Assembly: GCA_020974905.1 (NCBI GenBank)
Contig: CP087563.1
Span: 4,154,001 to 4,218,000 of the forward strand
Direction of reading: 5' to 3'
Length of the DNA stretch: 64,000 nt
Source: Planctomycetes bacterium syqfu
Lineage (GTDB): Bacteria > Planctomycetota > Phycisphaerae > Phycisphaerales > Phycisphaeraceae
The notes under the pieces were generated by a model that was not told where the DNA came from, searched no databases, and saw only the letters and a program-made list of their open reading frames with translations. Shown here piece after piece: positions 23,372 through 32,073 of this stretch. Numbering within the stretch: position 1 is the first letter of the stretch; every line of letters starts with the position of its first letter. Made by a program: the position numbers and the translations under genes.

Positions 23372-24983
23372 TGGTCTGCGCTCCTGAATTGGCACCACCT
23401 GGCAATTGCTTGCTTTGGCGGACGTAGAATGAATTGGGATCGTGCTTGGGTGACAGGAACAGCAAATCCTTCCAATCGACGGGAACACCTGTTTCCTCGT
23501 AGATCAGCTTTGCCTCATTGATGGCGTCTCGAATGAATGCGCTGTTGTCGCGGATGATGGCGGCGCGGACGTCGTCGACTTCCAAACCTCGATCGCCATA
23601 GATCTGGCTCAATGGGGACAGCAGGTTTTCACGCTTGGTCTTATCAGCGTTGGCGTCTTTGGAGGGCTCGATGTAATCCCAACCCGGCCACTTCCACTTA
23701 TGGCGAAAGATCGCATCGCCAAGTCGTTTGTATGCATTGCGTAGAATGCTGTCGGAGTCGACCAGGCGACGCATGTGCCACAGATGGACAGGCGTGAGCC
23801 ACTGCTGTTCAGTCACGCGCTTGCGGTTGTGCTTGCATTGCTTGCGTGACGAATCGGTGGCTCCGCGATAACCGGAGAAGTTGGTTTCGGATGCATCCAG
23901 CAACACTTGGACCAATGACAATCCAAGAGTGACGCAAATCTCCTGCAAAATCAGCCGCATGTGCTGGAAGAATGAATCACCTGGGACATTGGGGCTGAAA
24001 CCCTGTAGTTCCTCCCCATCATGGAGTTGGATCATCATGCCTGGGCCAACCTGTTGAATCAGGCGGTCAAATGTGGTCCCGTCCGGATTCTTTTCAGTGG
24101 TGGAGTACTGACCATCGGTCGGGAATCCAGCCATGCCCTTTTTGCGGATGCCCATCGCAAAAAATGAAACCGTCTGCTGTTTGACCAGGTTGGCGAATTC
24201 AATGTCGCCCCCCATCCCGATCAGGCTAAACACCCGAGTGAATGGAGACACACCGCGCATTTGTGTAACACGGTCGATGTTATAGACATGCAGGAGATTG
24301 GGATTGCCGTCATCATCGATCGCGTCAATCGAGTTCATGTCACTGACGCGAATGTTGCGGGTCATGCCCGGGTCGCCGGTAAACCAATAGCGGATGGGTT
24401 TGCGGAACTTGTCGATCTCAACGCCATGGACACACTTGCCGATACGGCTGCTCTTGTATGCCCACGTCGGGCTGCGTAGCCGATCAGCCTCAAGCAACTC
24501 GACGGTACCATCGCGGCTGCCGCCTTTGTCGTCGATCATGTTGGCGCAGATATCGCCATCACGCAGAACCGATCGGCGGACAAAGTAGGTTTGATCCAGG
24601 AAGTTCATGCGACCCTGAACGTCGCATTTTGTTTTGTCGGCAGCACGTTCCTCGTGCTTTTCCTTGATCCGCTTGTCGACGTCTTTGTCGCCTGTATCGG
24701 GATCAAGGGTTGGACCAACGCCGATTTCCTGCTCACATGCCAGATCAAGCAAACGCGGCAAGATGAATCCATTGCGTTCTTCATCTCGGATCTGCTCGAT
24801 ATTTTTGAAGAACAGATGCTCACTGGAATAATGCGAGTCCCCTGAACCACCGAGGCCAGTCCGACGTCGGTTGTACCGCGTATCAACTGGCGCGTTGTAG
24901 TCGTTGCGCATCCCCTGGACATAACGGTCCCGCATATCCAGCATCGTGTCATGCACGGCCGTGATTTCGGTGGACTTGCTCAA
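23364..24983 (-). CDS. Portal protein, lambda family, 539 aa
   Basis: A 539-residue protein of the usual lambda-type portal length. It shows the family's layout: N-terminal Y-N-A-P-V-D-T-R-Y-N-R-R, then F-V-R-R-S-V-L-R-D-G-D-I, V-E-L-L-E-A-D-R-L, and a C-terminal part with V-L-L-D-A-S-E-T-N-F-S-G-Y-R-G-A and P-V-H-L-W-H-M. It forms the dodecameric ring at the capsid vertex through which DNA enters. Its start overlaps the stop of the 102-aa gene by four bases (ATGA) and its end overlaps the protease start. Confidence 0.85.
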   Translation of the reverse strand: MSKSTEITAVHDTMLDMRDRYVQGMRNDYNAPVDTRYNRRRTGLGGSGDSHYSSEHLFFKNIEQIRDEERNGFILPRLLDLACEQEIGVGPTLDPDTGDKDVDKRIKEKHEERAADKTKCDVQGRMNFLDQTYFVRRSVLRDGDICANMIDDKGGSRDGTVELLEADRLRSPTWAYKSSRIGKCVHGVEIDKFRKPIRYWFTGDPGMTRNIRVSDMNSIDAIDDDGNPNLLHVYNIDRVTQMRGVSPFTRVFSLIGMGGDIEFANLVKQQTVSFFAMGIRKKGMAGFPTDGQYSTTEKNPDGTTFDRLIQQVGPGMMIQLHDGEELQGFSPNVPGDSFFQHMRLILQEICVTLGLSLVQVLLDASETNFSGYRGATDSSRKQCKHNRKRVTEQQWLTPVHLWHMRRLVDSDSILRNAYKRLGDAIFRHKWKWPGWDYIEPSKDANADKTKRENLLSPLSQIYGDRGLEVDDVRAAIIRDNSAFIRDAINEAKLIYEETGVPVDWKDLLFLSPKHDPNSFYVRQSKQLPGGANSGAQTNG

Positions 24984-25288
24984 CCGCGTGCCTCCCGAAA
25001 ATCAGGAAACACAACACAGGATGATTGATTGGAACCGAATGACGGATCGTTGTCTTTAAGCCAAGCGAGTGCGGTTTTCTTCTCGCCTTCGATTAACGCC
25101 AGATTGAATTCGCTGCGTGACTTTTCGCTCTCACTTACCGTGGGCAGGCTGATGATGATGTCGCGGCAGGCAACAACAAATGCCCGGGCCTTGGTGATGG
25201 AACCGGTCAGGTCATAATCATTGTTGGCGTGATATGCAGCCTTGGCTGTGCTAAAGTCGCTCGACATAAGAGCAATGTAGCGCGGCAA
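24980..25288 (-). CDS. Small head protein in the gpW position, 102 aa
   Basis: A 102-residue helical protein that lies exactly where lambda places gpW, just before the portal. The sequence (S-S-D-F-S-T-A-K-A-A-Y-H-A, then A-R-A-F-V-V-A-C-R-D-I-I, and S-R-S-E-F-N-L-A-L-I-E-G-E-K-K) is compatible with a small head-completion protein but shows no decisive family signature. Its stop overlaps the portal start by four bases. Function inferred from position. Confidence 0.55.
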   Translation of the reverse strand: MPRYIALMSSDFSTAKAAYHANNDYDLTGSITKARAFVVACRDIIISLPTVSESEKSRSEFNLALIEGEKKTALAWLKDNDPSFGSNQSSCVVFPDFREARG

Positions 25289-25301
25289 AGACTATTTTTG
25301 G

Positions 25302-25355
25302 GCGCCGGACATCCCGGACATCCCGGACGGCCCGGACGCTCCGGACGGCCCGGAC
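25302..25355. repeat. Six tandem 9-bp units NNNCCGGAC
   Basis: Six adjacent 9-bp units share the core CCGGAC with three variable leading bases (GCG, ATC, ATC, GGC, GCT, GGC). The array stands in the non-coding gap between the 125-aa gene and the gpW-like gene, about 14 bases upstream of the latter's start. Two similar units occur near the right end of the prophage (about 33086-33104). The array could be a protein-binding iteron or packaging-type site, or a recombination scar at the edge of inserted genes. No function is assigned. Confidence 0.65.
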
Positions 25356-25399
25356 GGAGGGCTAATTTTCGTGTTTTTGGCATGGTATTTGCATGTGAT

Positions 25400-25777
25400 T
25401 CAAGACGCAGTTGGCACCATTTTGCCAAGGTGATTGTCTATCTTCTCATACATACCTGGATACCACCCGCTGGAAATATACTTAAACCATCCTTCGCGGA
25501 TCTCAAGATTTTCAAGGTTGGTTGCCCACACGCTGTTGGGAATGGTTGTTTCATTCACTTCAAGTAAATGCTCACGCCCAAGGCCATCAGGAGTCTCGGC
25601 ACGTATCAACAGCCAACCCCCCTCAAGAATGAAGATCGCGTGTGCATACAGAAGTTGGTCGACGGAAAAGTATTCTTTGCACTGATTCCAAACGTCCACA
25701 AGCACATCGCGTTCGCCTTCGCCGGTGAATTCCGTTGCCCGACATTGATTTGATTTCAAAATATGCATGACTGTCAT
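25400..25777 (-). CDS. Hypothetical protein, 125 aa
   Basis: A 125-residue acidic protein with D-V-L-V-D-V-W-N-Q-C-K-E-Y-F and W-L-L-I-R-A-E-T-P-D-G-L. Its ATG overlaps the stop of the methyltransferase gene by four bases, so the two are coupled and belong to one inserted block. There is no signal peptide or membrane span, and no recognisable domain. A partner role for the methyltransferase is possible but not shown. Confidence 0.55.
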   Translation of the reverse strand: MTVMHILKSNQCRATEFTGEGERDVLVDVWNQCKEYFSVDQLLYAHAIFILEGGWLLIRAETPDGLGREHLLEVNETTIPNSVWATNLENLEIREGWFKYISSGWYPGMYEKIDNHLGKMVPTAS

Positions 25778-27033
25778 CCTTTTAAAATCTTGGCCTTTTT
25801 ACCTGTAAATTCTTCCCACCGGCGCACAATGACGTCGCAATATCGAGGGTCAAGTTCCACTGTCCTGGCAATGCGGCCGGACTGCTCGCAAGCAATTACC
25901 GTTGTACCGCTGCCGCAAAATAGGTCCAGCACAATGCCACCGACCGGGCAGCTATTTTGAATTTGGTATTCAAACAGAGCGACCGGCTTCATGGTCGGAT
26001 GGTCTTCACTGCGTGTTGGTCGATCGAAATCTAAAACCGTGGTCTGGCTTCTGTCACTGCCCCAATGATGCCCCGCGCCACCCTTCCAACCATACAGACA
26101 TGGCTCGTGTTTCCAGTGATAGTCCTGCCGCCCCATGACCAGGCTGTTCTTGTTCCAGATCAAACACTGGCGGATCTGCCATCCAATATCGTGTGCAGCA
26201 CCGCGGAAGTTGTAGCCTTCTGAGTCAGCGTGCCAAATGTAAAAGACAGCGCCCTGCCTCATCACTGCATCGGCTGTCGTGTACACATCGCGGAGGAACT
26301 GCCGGAAATCATCGTCGCTCATTTCATCGTTTTGGATGGTCAAAGCATCAGCGGTCTTCCCTGTGTAGGCCACGTTATACGGCGGATCCGTCAACAGCAT
26401 GTCCGCCTGTTTGCCTGCCATCATTTTCTGGACCGCGGTGATGTCTTTGCTGTCAGCACACATCACCCGATGCTTACCGAGCACCCAGATATCACCAGGC
26501 TTGGTGATGGGCTTCTTGGGCACGATCGGTATTTCATCTGGATCCGTCAAACCATCGTTGCCGACCCCGTCGACGTCCAGAGCCTGGGCAACCAACTCGG
26601 TGATATCATCGTCGCTAAATCCCGTAAGCAGGTGATCAATATCAACATCTTCCTGCAGTCTCTTGAGTTGTTTGGCCAGACGCTTCTCATCAAACACGGA
26701 CAGATCGGTTGTACGGTTATCCGCAATTGCGTAGGCAGTGGCATTGTTACCGGTCAATCGCGATTTAACGACTGCGATGTATTCCCACCCCAATTCAAGC
26801 GCAGCAGACAGCGTGCCGTTGCCGGCGATGACCCGACCTTCCTCATTGATGACGATCGGTTTCTGCTGCCCAAAGCCTTGCAATGATTGCATGATCGCCT
26901 CGAGATTATCCGCATCATGCTCGCGGACGTTTTCCGGATCGTGAACCAGATCCTTGATGTCCATCACCAGCGGGTAAAGCCAAGGCTCGATGTATGTGGG
27001 GCGAGGCCCTTTGGCGGTCGACTTACGTGGCAT
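25774..27033 (-). CDS. ParB-like domain fused to a beta-class DNA methyltransferase, 419 aa
   Basis: The start at 27033 is chosen over the ATG at 27144; the product then begins M-P-R-K-S-T-A-K-G. Residues about 30-130 are a ParB/Srx-like domain (I-K-D-L-V-H-D-P-E-N-V-R, then G-R-V-I-A-G-N-G-T). The C-terminal part is a DNA amino-methyltransferase: catalytic D-P-P-Y (motif IV) precedes the SAM-binding D-L-F-C-G-S-G-T-T (motif I), the order of the beta class (N6-adenine or N4-cytosine). It likely modifies phage DNA against restriction, or regulates it. It sits between terminase and portal genes, an unusual place inside a head module. Confidence 0.85.
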   Translation of the reverse strand: MPRKSTAKGPRPTYIEPWLYPLVMDIKDLVHDPENVREHDADNLEAIMQSLQGFGQQKPIVINEEGRVIAGNGTLSAALELGWEYIAVVKSRLTGNNATAYAIADNRTTDLSVFDEKRLAKQLKRLQEDVDIDHLLTGFSDDDITELVAQALDVDGVGNDGLTDPDEIPIVPKKPITKPGDIWVLGKHRVMCADSKDITAVQKMMAGKQADMLLTDPPYNVAYTGKTADALTIQNDEMSDDDFRQFLRDVYTTADAVMRQGAVFYIWHADSEGYNFRGAAHDIGWQIRQCLIWNKNSLVMGRQDYHWKHEPCLYGWKGGAGHHWGSDRSQTTVLDFDRPTRSEDHPTMKPVALFEYQIQNSCPVGGIVLDLFCGSGTTVIACEQSGRIARTVELDPRYCDVIVRRWEEFTGKKAKILKG

Positions 27034-27373
27034 CGGCTGGCCCTTCGACGTGAATGGTGATTTGCTCAAAAAACCAACGCACAGCATCGGCACCGTTTTG
27101 AACATACTTGCCATTTTCAAGCTGGGCTGGTGCACCACCACCATCGAGAGCCAACACCAAACGACGCATGCCGCGACGTTGACGCTGGGTCATATGGTTG
27201 GCTTCCACATGCTTGGCGTTTGCAATGACATCACCTGCCGGCAACTCTGCCGGCAAGTTGAGGACAAATGCTTCGGGGGTAGACTCGATGTCAGCGTCGA
27301 TCCCGAGGACAGGCCCTTTGGGGTGTTCTTGGTCTGCCTGATTGTTTTGATTCTTTTTTGGTGTACGGGCCAT
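27023..27373 (-). CDS. Hypothetical phage protein, 116 aa
   Basis: A 116-residue protein with a basic start (M-A-R-T-P-K-K-N-Q), an acidic middle and a Met/Arg-rich stretch (H-M-T-Q-R-Q-R-R-G-M-R-R) followed by a short beta-helical end. Its stop overlaps the methyltransferase start by 11 bases, and it begins 12 bases after the terminase stop. No known motif. It may be part of the inserted block with the methyltransferase. Confidence 0.6.
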   Translation of the reverse strand: MARTPKKNQNNQADQEHPKGPVLGIDADIESTPEAFVLNLPAELPAGDVIANAKHVEANHMTQRQRRGMRRLVLALDGGGAPAQLENGKYVQNGADAVRWFFEQITIHVEGPADAT

Positions 27374-27385
27374 GAAGATGTTCCT

Positions 27386-29427
27386 TTATCTGTTGTTGGC
27401 GAAATATTCCCTGCCATCCGGGGTCTTGGGAGTTTGTAAGAATTGCGTGGTTGCAGAGGCGCGGTGCTGTTCTTTTTTCAGCTTGTACCACTGCGGGAGA
27501 GACGGAATAAGATGCACACCCGTCAGGTATGCAGCGACGATCTGATAGCCTTCACAGTCGCGGTAGTCATGACGTGCGCCATCCTTCACAGGACACCAAC
27601 GCTCGACCAGCTTCCCGTCAACCTTGTCCATCATTTTGTGAAGGTTGGTCATCTGGCGATTGTAGGTGTCGTCGTTGGCCTGGTTGAGTCCCCATTGTTG
27701 GAAATCGTCACGCTCTTCACCGGTGAATGGATCGATGATCTTGATTTGCGTGTTGATCATCCGATCGAGCATGTCCTGGGCTTGGTTGGAGTCCACCATC
27801 AAAAGGCGGATCTCCTGTCGGCGGGATGCGTTTTGTGCATGAGGGTTGTGAATGCCCCGTCCGAACCAGTGCAGATCCCTGGTGTCACGTGGCTTTGACG
27901 CACCTTTGAGCGGGATCACCTGGGCTGGATAGTTGAGAGTGTAGGCATAAACCTCCTGCGTGCGGGTGCTCGATTCCTCGTTGACATCAGTCCTGGTACC
28001 ACCCGAGTCGATGAGCATGAGCATGGGGCGGATCGCCGGCAGCCAACCGGATTGGTATGGCCAGCTTCGACACATCAAATCAGTCAAGTCCTTGAATGTC
28101 TGGACATTGCCGTGCCAGACACGACGTGAAACCATGTGCGATCCCCACGCGCGGAGCGTGCCGTAGAAGTGGTCCTGCTGCGTGTCGACCGTCAGTAGGA
28201 TGCGATCGGTCCAGTCGGGCAGCAATGCTTCCGGCGTTTCCGCGGTCTTGGACAGAATCTCAAACGTGTTGAGCGTGATCTGGGCATGCGTGATATCGGC
28301 ATCCTCGCCCAGGTCACCGGTCCTGAACTCAAACATGGCGAGCGGGTCATTGATGGCACGCAGGTAGGTGGCCGCAATGCTTGATATCGTGACGCGTTCC
28401 CACATCCAGTACAAAGACGAAATATGCATCCCGACGCGAGTTTCGTTGGGGAATGCTTCAATCTCCATGGCGTCCTCGATGACACCATCGGCAAACACCT
28501 TGTTGTCCGGATCCACCGTCATCCACTTGCCTTCGCGGATCAGCTTGCGACGCATGCGATCGTCGATGTGCTGTTCACACGCGGGGCATTGGTAATGGGC
28601 AGCCTGGGTTTGATTGCAGATCTTGGCGGCTTCGTTGTTGTCCGCCATCTTGAGCAGTTCATCAGGGATGATGACATTATCAAAGACCAGGCGTTGCCAC
28701 TTACCACATCCGGGGCACCTGACGCAGAAATACAGTTTGACGTCCGACGCTTCAAAGTTGACGCTGATCACCCCAGCGCTGGTCGTTGGCGATGAAATCA
28801 AAATGTGGATGGCATCGGGGTACGTGGTCAGTCGACGATCGGTAAGCTCAACGGGGGACGCTTCCTTGCCTGCCCACTCTTCGAACTTGTTTGTTTCGTC
28901 ACTGACCGCGCGTTTCATCGGGTTGGACGCCAGCGACGCCGGGCTGCCCGACCACATGAGATACATCAGAAAGTTGTTGGCGAGACGTATTTCCCCCTTT
29001 GGTGAAAAGCTTGATGACGGGAGTCGGAAAAACGCTTGTTGCGAACGATCTGCTCGCCTTTTTCTTTGTTGGGCAGCACCAGGCCCACCGGCGACGGATC
29101 CATCATGGCCCAATAGCCCATGACGTTGCGGATGGCGTCGGAGATACCGCCCTGTACGCCCTTCTTGAGCGAGACGTAACGCACCCCTTGCTTGATGCTC
29201 ATGTCCATGATGCCGACCAGGTACGGCGCGTTGGCATTGCTCCACGGGCCAGCTAAAGCAGCTTCATCCTCCTGGAGGATGCGGTAACGTTCTGCCCACT
29301 CGGACGGGAGCATGTCCTCGGGGATGCGCAACGCATCGGATTCTCGTTGCGAGAAGTCTGTCTGCGGAACCTTGACGGTGCAGCCGGGGAACAACTCGAT
29401 CTCAATTTCCCGCACATTCTCAACCAT
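27386..29427 (-). pseudogene. terL: Terminase large subunit (GpA family) with a -1 frameshift
   Basis: The N-terminal part (start 29427, overlapping the small subunit stop by eight bases) reads K-K-G-V-Q-G-G-I-S-D-A with P-V-G-L-V-L-P-N in one frame to about 29030. The remaining about 540 residues, with S-G-S-P-A-S-L-A-S-N-P, a D-E acidic pair, V-R-C-P-G-C-G-K-W, and the nuclease half, follow in the -1 frame to 27386. The frame changes at an A-run (29028-29032; T-run on the coding strand). One extra T would restore a full ATPase-nuclease. The enzyme cuts and packages DNA into proheads. A point indel, an assembly error or recoding are all possible. Confidence 0.75.
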
Positions 29428-29947
29428 CGCCGGTTCCCCGATCATCAGGACCGTTAATGCGATCGCACAGATTGCGGAAAGCAGTGACGAGCATCTTTTC
29501 GATTTTGTGGGGATCATCCTCATCAGCCAGATGCTGCCGAAGAGACTTTGCTGCACGCACCAGACCGATGCGGATGGATGTGTTGTTCTTAATGGTCTTG
29601 GCTTCATATTCCTGGCGATGGACCAATTCCTTCTGCAGGACCAGACGCTCAATCTCAAGCTTCTGCTTTCGCTCCTGGAGTACGCTGATCTGCGCCGCGG
29701 TCTTTGCGATTTGCAGCTTCTGGGGACTGGTTTGAGATTGAGAGGATCCTGCAAGTTGAGCATTGGGATTTGGAGCCAACGTGTCAGAACGCCACGCATC
29801 CACTTCGCGCACATTCCAAGGGCCCTTCCTGCCGAATGGCCAGGAAGGTTTGCGAACCCAAAGGCTGACCGTTTTGCCTGAGACCTTGAGTGCTCGGGCA
29901 AGTTCGGCTTGGGTATTTGCTGTTTGACCTGTTGACTTCCGTGCCAC
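29420..29947 (-). CDS. terS: Terminase small subunit-like DNA-binding protein, 175 aa
   Basis: GTG start at 29947. The N-terminus is a helix-turn-helix (T-Q-A-E-L-A-R-A-L-K-V-S-G-K-T-V-S-L-W-V), followed by a Trp-rich basic stretch (K-P-S-W-P-F-G-R-K-G-P-W), as in lambda Nu1-type and related small subunits. A long charged coiled coil occupies residues about 75-125 (Q-I-S-V-L-Q-E-R-K-Q-K-L-E). The product would recognise the packaging site and recruit the large subunit, with which its gene overlaps by eight bases. Confidence 0.75.
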   Translation of the reverse strand: MARKSTGQTANTQAELARALKVSGKTVSLWVRKPSWPFGRKGPWNVREVDAWRSDTLAPNPNAQLAGSSQSQTSPQKLQIAKTAAQISVLQERKQKLEIERLVLQKELVHRQEYEAKTIKNNTSIRIGLVRAAKSLRQHLADEDDPHKIEKMLVTAFRNLCDRINGPDDRGTGDG

Positions 29948-30085
29948 ATTGTTTCACACTTAAGAGTGCCCGTTACCTCGTTACCCCAAAATTTTGAAAA
30001 CTGAATCCGCGCAAACGGCTCGAAAAAAAAACTGCGACCGGCGGGTGCGCCCCAGGAGGAACCAAGGCCCTCGAAAAATAGGGGT

Positions 30086-30700
30086 TTACGTGCGGTTTTG
30101 AGGCGGCTCAGACGCGCGTAAGTCTTTATTTTTACGTGGGTTTTGCTGGTCGTTTTTGCTGCCATCCGTCATGAATGTGACGATAGGTGGTGCCCAGATA
30201 CCAGGCCGTTTAAACACTCCACTGTGCCCTCGGGCTAGCGGGTAACAGTCTAGATTGGTGATGCGACGATCATTGCCAAGGTAACCATACCGTCCCATTG
30301 CGCCCCATGGTGAGAACAGCAGCCACTGAGCGAACCAGACAGGCCAGTCTTTTCGGTTGTACAACACCAAGGCAGACTCGAGCGCATCGCCAAACTTCGT
30401 GTCAACATCCAAAGCAGGATTGATCAACACCGCTTTGAACTTCGGTACATCCATGAACGATATACGACGCACCAGATCCGCACCGTTTGAATGAGCGATG
30501 ATGCCACTGGCCGGTTCAAGACAACCGGCCAGGATACTGGCCAAGTTGTCATTGAACAGGCGGACACCTAGCAAGCCGATCCATCCATAGTCAGGGCTAT
30601 GGACTGTCATGCCTGCGTGCTCAAGTAACGGCGCAAACACATCGACGGACGCACGCCCACCGTCACGCACATTGAAACCATGAACAAGATAGACGTGCAT
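30086..30700 (-). CDS. Alpha/beta-hydrolase-fold protein, 204 aa
   Basis: A 204-residue protein with an N-terminal V-Y-L-V-H-G-F-N that matches the oxyanion strand motif HGF, a nucleophile elbow I-I-A-H-S-N-G-A (Ser in place of the usual G-x-S-x-G layout), and a final L-A-R-G-H-S-G that may carry the catalytic His. No signal peptide. It lies three bases after the lipoprotein gene, between early genes and terminase. A cell-envelope esterase or a lysis-related lipase is plausible. Alternatives are a phage regulatory hydrolase or a bacterial cargo gene. Confidence 0.65.
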   Translation of the reverse strand: MHVYLVHGFNVRDGGRASVDVFAPLLEHAGMTVHSPDYGWIGLLGVRLFNDNLASILAGCLEPASGIIAHSNGADLVRRISFMDVPKFKAVLINPALDVDTKFGDALESALVLYNRKDWPVWFAQWLLFSPWGAMGRYGYLGNDRRITNLDCYPLARGHSGVFKRPGIWAPPIVTFMTDGSKNDQQNPRKNKDLRASEPPQNRT

Positions 30701-30702
30701 GA

Positions 30703-31329
30703 TTACTCGTCCGTCTTGGTTTCGGTGTCGTTGGTAGTTTCGGTTTGCACACCATCGGAGGACGTGTCAGTCTTGGTTTCAGCGTTTGACTCAGACCCGA
30801 TATTGACATCAGGTGTCATACCATCGCTAACAGTCTTAACGACGTCAGAAGCTGTATTGCCAATCACCTTAGCGACTTCTTTGCGTGCCTCGTCACCAGA
30901 CAATGCCATGTCCTTGGTGTTTTCTTGGGCGCCCGTCACCTGCTCATCAGCCGCTGCAATGACGTCACTGACACGTATGGTGATTTCTTCCGCTTCAAAC
31001 ATGGGGTTGCCTGCATCAGGTTGAGGTGTGTACTTCACGTTCTTGAGCACGGCATCCTTGGCAAGCAATCCCCTAAGCTGGCCTGTGGCTGTGTCCATGT
31101 TGACATAACTAACCTTGCCAGCGGTGGTGATGTGAAGATCATCATCAACCACCTGGACAGGGTTTTCGTTGGCCATCGTCACGCCGGAACCATCATCATT
31201 GCGAATGGACGACACATTGGACGTACTCGCCTTGATGGCGTCTTTATCCAGGCTGACATGGTTGGGAGTTTGGCAGCCAAAGAACATGGCCACGACGATG
31301 ACGAGCAAGGCAGAGAGAGCAGTGCGCAT
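30703..31329 (-). CDS. Probable lipoprotein, 208 aa
   Basis: Residues 1-19 are a lipoprotein-type signal (M-R-T-A-L-S-A-L-L-V-I-V-V-A-M-F-F-G) with Cys at the lipobox position. The mature part is polar, with a Q-V-T-G-A-Q-E-N centre, and ends in a Thr/Glu/Asp-rich tail (T-E-T-T-N-D-T-E-T-K). It is three bases before the alpha/beta-hydrolase gene, so the two are coupled. Lipoproteins next to lysis genes can be outer-membrane spanins, but no matching inner-membrane partner was found; cargo is an alternative. Confidence 0.65.
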   Translation of the reverse strand: MRTALSALLVIVVAMFFGCQTPNHVSLDKDAIKASTSNVSSIRNDDGSGVTMANENPVQVVDDDLHITTAGKVSYVNMDTATGQLRGLLAKDAVLKNVKYTPQPDAGNPMFEAEEITIRVSDVIAAADEQVTGAQENTKDMALSGDEARKEVAKVIGNTASDVVKTVSDGMTPDVNIGSESNAETKTDTSSDGVQTETTNDTETKTDE

Positions 31330-31457
31330 TATAAACGCTCCTATGCATCGGCTGCATTGGAGCGGATCATCATTTAATCAAGCACACCTGAAGGATAACC
31401 GTTCGTGATTTATGAAACAAGACCTGACAGCATAAATGCGCATGATTTTGCGCACAT

Positions 31458-31763
31458 TCAATTGCAAGCACAGTCATTGAAGTATGTTGCTTTCATACGA
31501 TCGCCTTCAATGACCGTGACCAATTCCCTGTCAATCTTGTGGCCGTGTAGAAATGCGGCTTTGACGACACCGTCGATCATCTGCTCTTTGCTGGCGTCAT
31601 TGGGTACGCCAATTGATGGGTCAACAATCTCTACGCCATCTGAAAATCTGACGCAGGATTGATAGCCGCTTTTGATCAGAGGGTTGTATCCTTCACCTTC
31701 TGGCTCGTCGCTCCAATAGACGGAGACCTCAACAACCACGCCATCATCCATGTCATCGTTCAT
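31458..31763 (-). CDS. Hypothetical phage protein, 101 aa
   Basis: A 101-residue acidic protein (N-terminal M-N-D-D-M-D-D-G-V-V-V-E-V-S-V-Y-W) whose start lies four bases after the stop of the 101-residue HTH-like gene. The C-terminal part has H-G-H-K-I-D-R-E-L-V-T-V-I and two Cys at the end (D-C-A-C-N). Small, soluble, without known domain. It is probably part of the early cluster near the right prophage end. Confidence 0.55.
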   Translation of the reverse strand: MNDDMDDGVVVEVSVYWSDEPEGEGYNPLIKSGYQSCVRFSDGVEIVDPSIGVPNDASKEQMIDGVVKAAFLHGHKIDRELVTVIEGDRMKATYFNDCACN

Positions 31764-31767
31764 TTAT

Positions 31768-32073
31768 TCACTCTGCAAAAAGATCGTCAATATTTTTCTC
31801 GGCCAATTCTATAGCCCTACGGTAGACCTCAGATTCATCGACCTGCATGTCCTTCGCGGCCTGCTGGTAGCGTTTGCGGGTTTGGGTGGTCAGACGAACC
31901 ATGACCTGCTCGGTCAAGCGTGGGGGTTTATACGGTTTGATACCGGCCTGTCGATGCATGCGGTAGATGCTGCTGGCCGGGATGCCGGTTTGCTCGGCAA
32001 TCTCGGCGACGGTGGCTTTACCCATCATCCGTTTGACAATCGCTTCGAGCTTAATTGTGATTTTCGGCGGCAT
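31768..32073 (-). CDS. Helix-turn-helix DNA-binding protein (resolvase/sigma-like HTH), 101 aa
   Basis: The start at 32073 is chosen for a GGAG five to six bases upstream, giving M-P-P-K-I-T-I-K-L-E. Residues about 15-45 (G-K-A-T-V-A-E-I-A-E-Q-T-G-I-P-A-S-S-I-Y-R-M-H-R) form a helix-turn-helix of the Hin-recombinase type, followed by a basic stretch and a C-terminal helix with L-T-E-Q-V-M-V-R-L-T-T-Q-T-R. The small size argues for a regulator or DNA-binding accessory protein, not a recombinase. It overlaps the upstream 104-aa gene by 23 bases. Confidence 0.6.
   Translation of the reverse strand: MPPKITIKLEAIVKRMMGKATVAEIAEQTGIPASSIYRMHRQAGIKPYKPPRLTEQVMVRLTTQTRKRYQQAAKDMQVDESEVYRRAIELAEKNIDDLFAE

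Noticed and set aside
25207-25428. Collagen-like Gly-x-y peptide in the 9-bp array
   Set aside because: The 9-bp period gives Gly-rich tripeptide repeats in some frames by arithmetic only; no start signal or signal peptide supports a gene.
29020-29040. Programmed -1 frameshift site in terL
   Set aside because: A T-run exists, but no X-XXY-YYZ slippery heptamer in the right frame, and no downstream pseudoknot was evident, so mutation or sequencing error is the preferred reading.
28966-30165. Long N-terminal extension of the terminase large subunit frame up to 30165
   Set aside because: The first 246 residues run through the small subunit gene in another frame and have no protein character; the true start at 29427 overlaps the small subunit stop.
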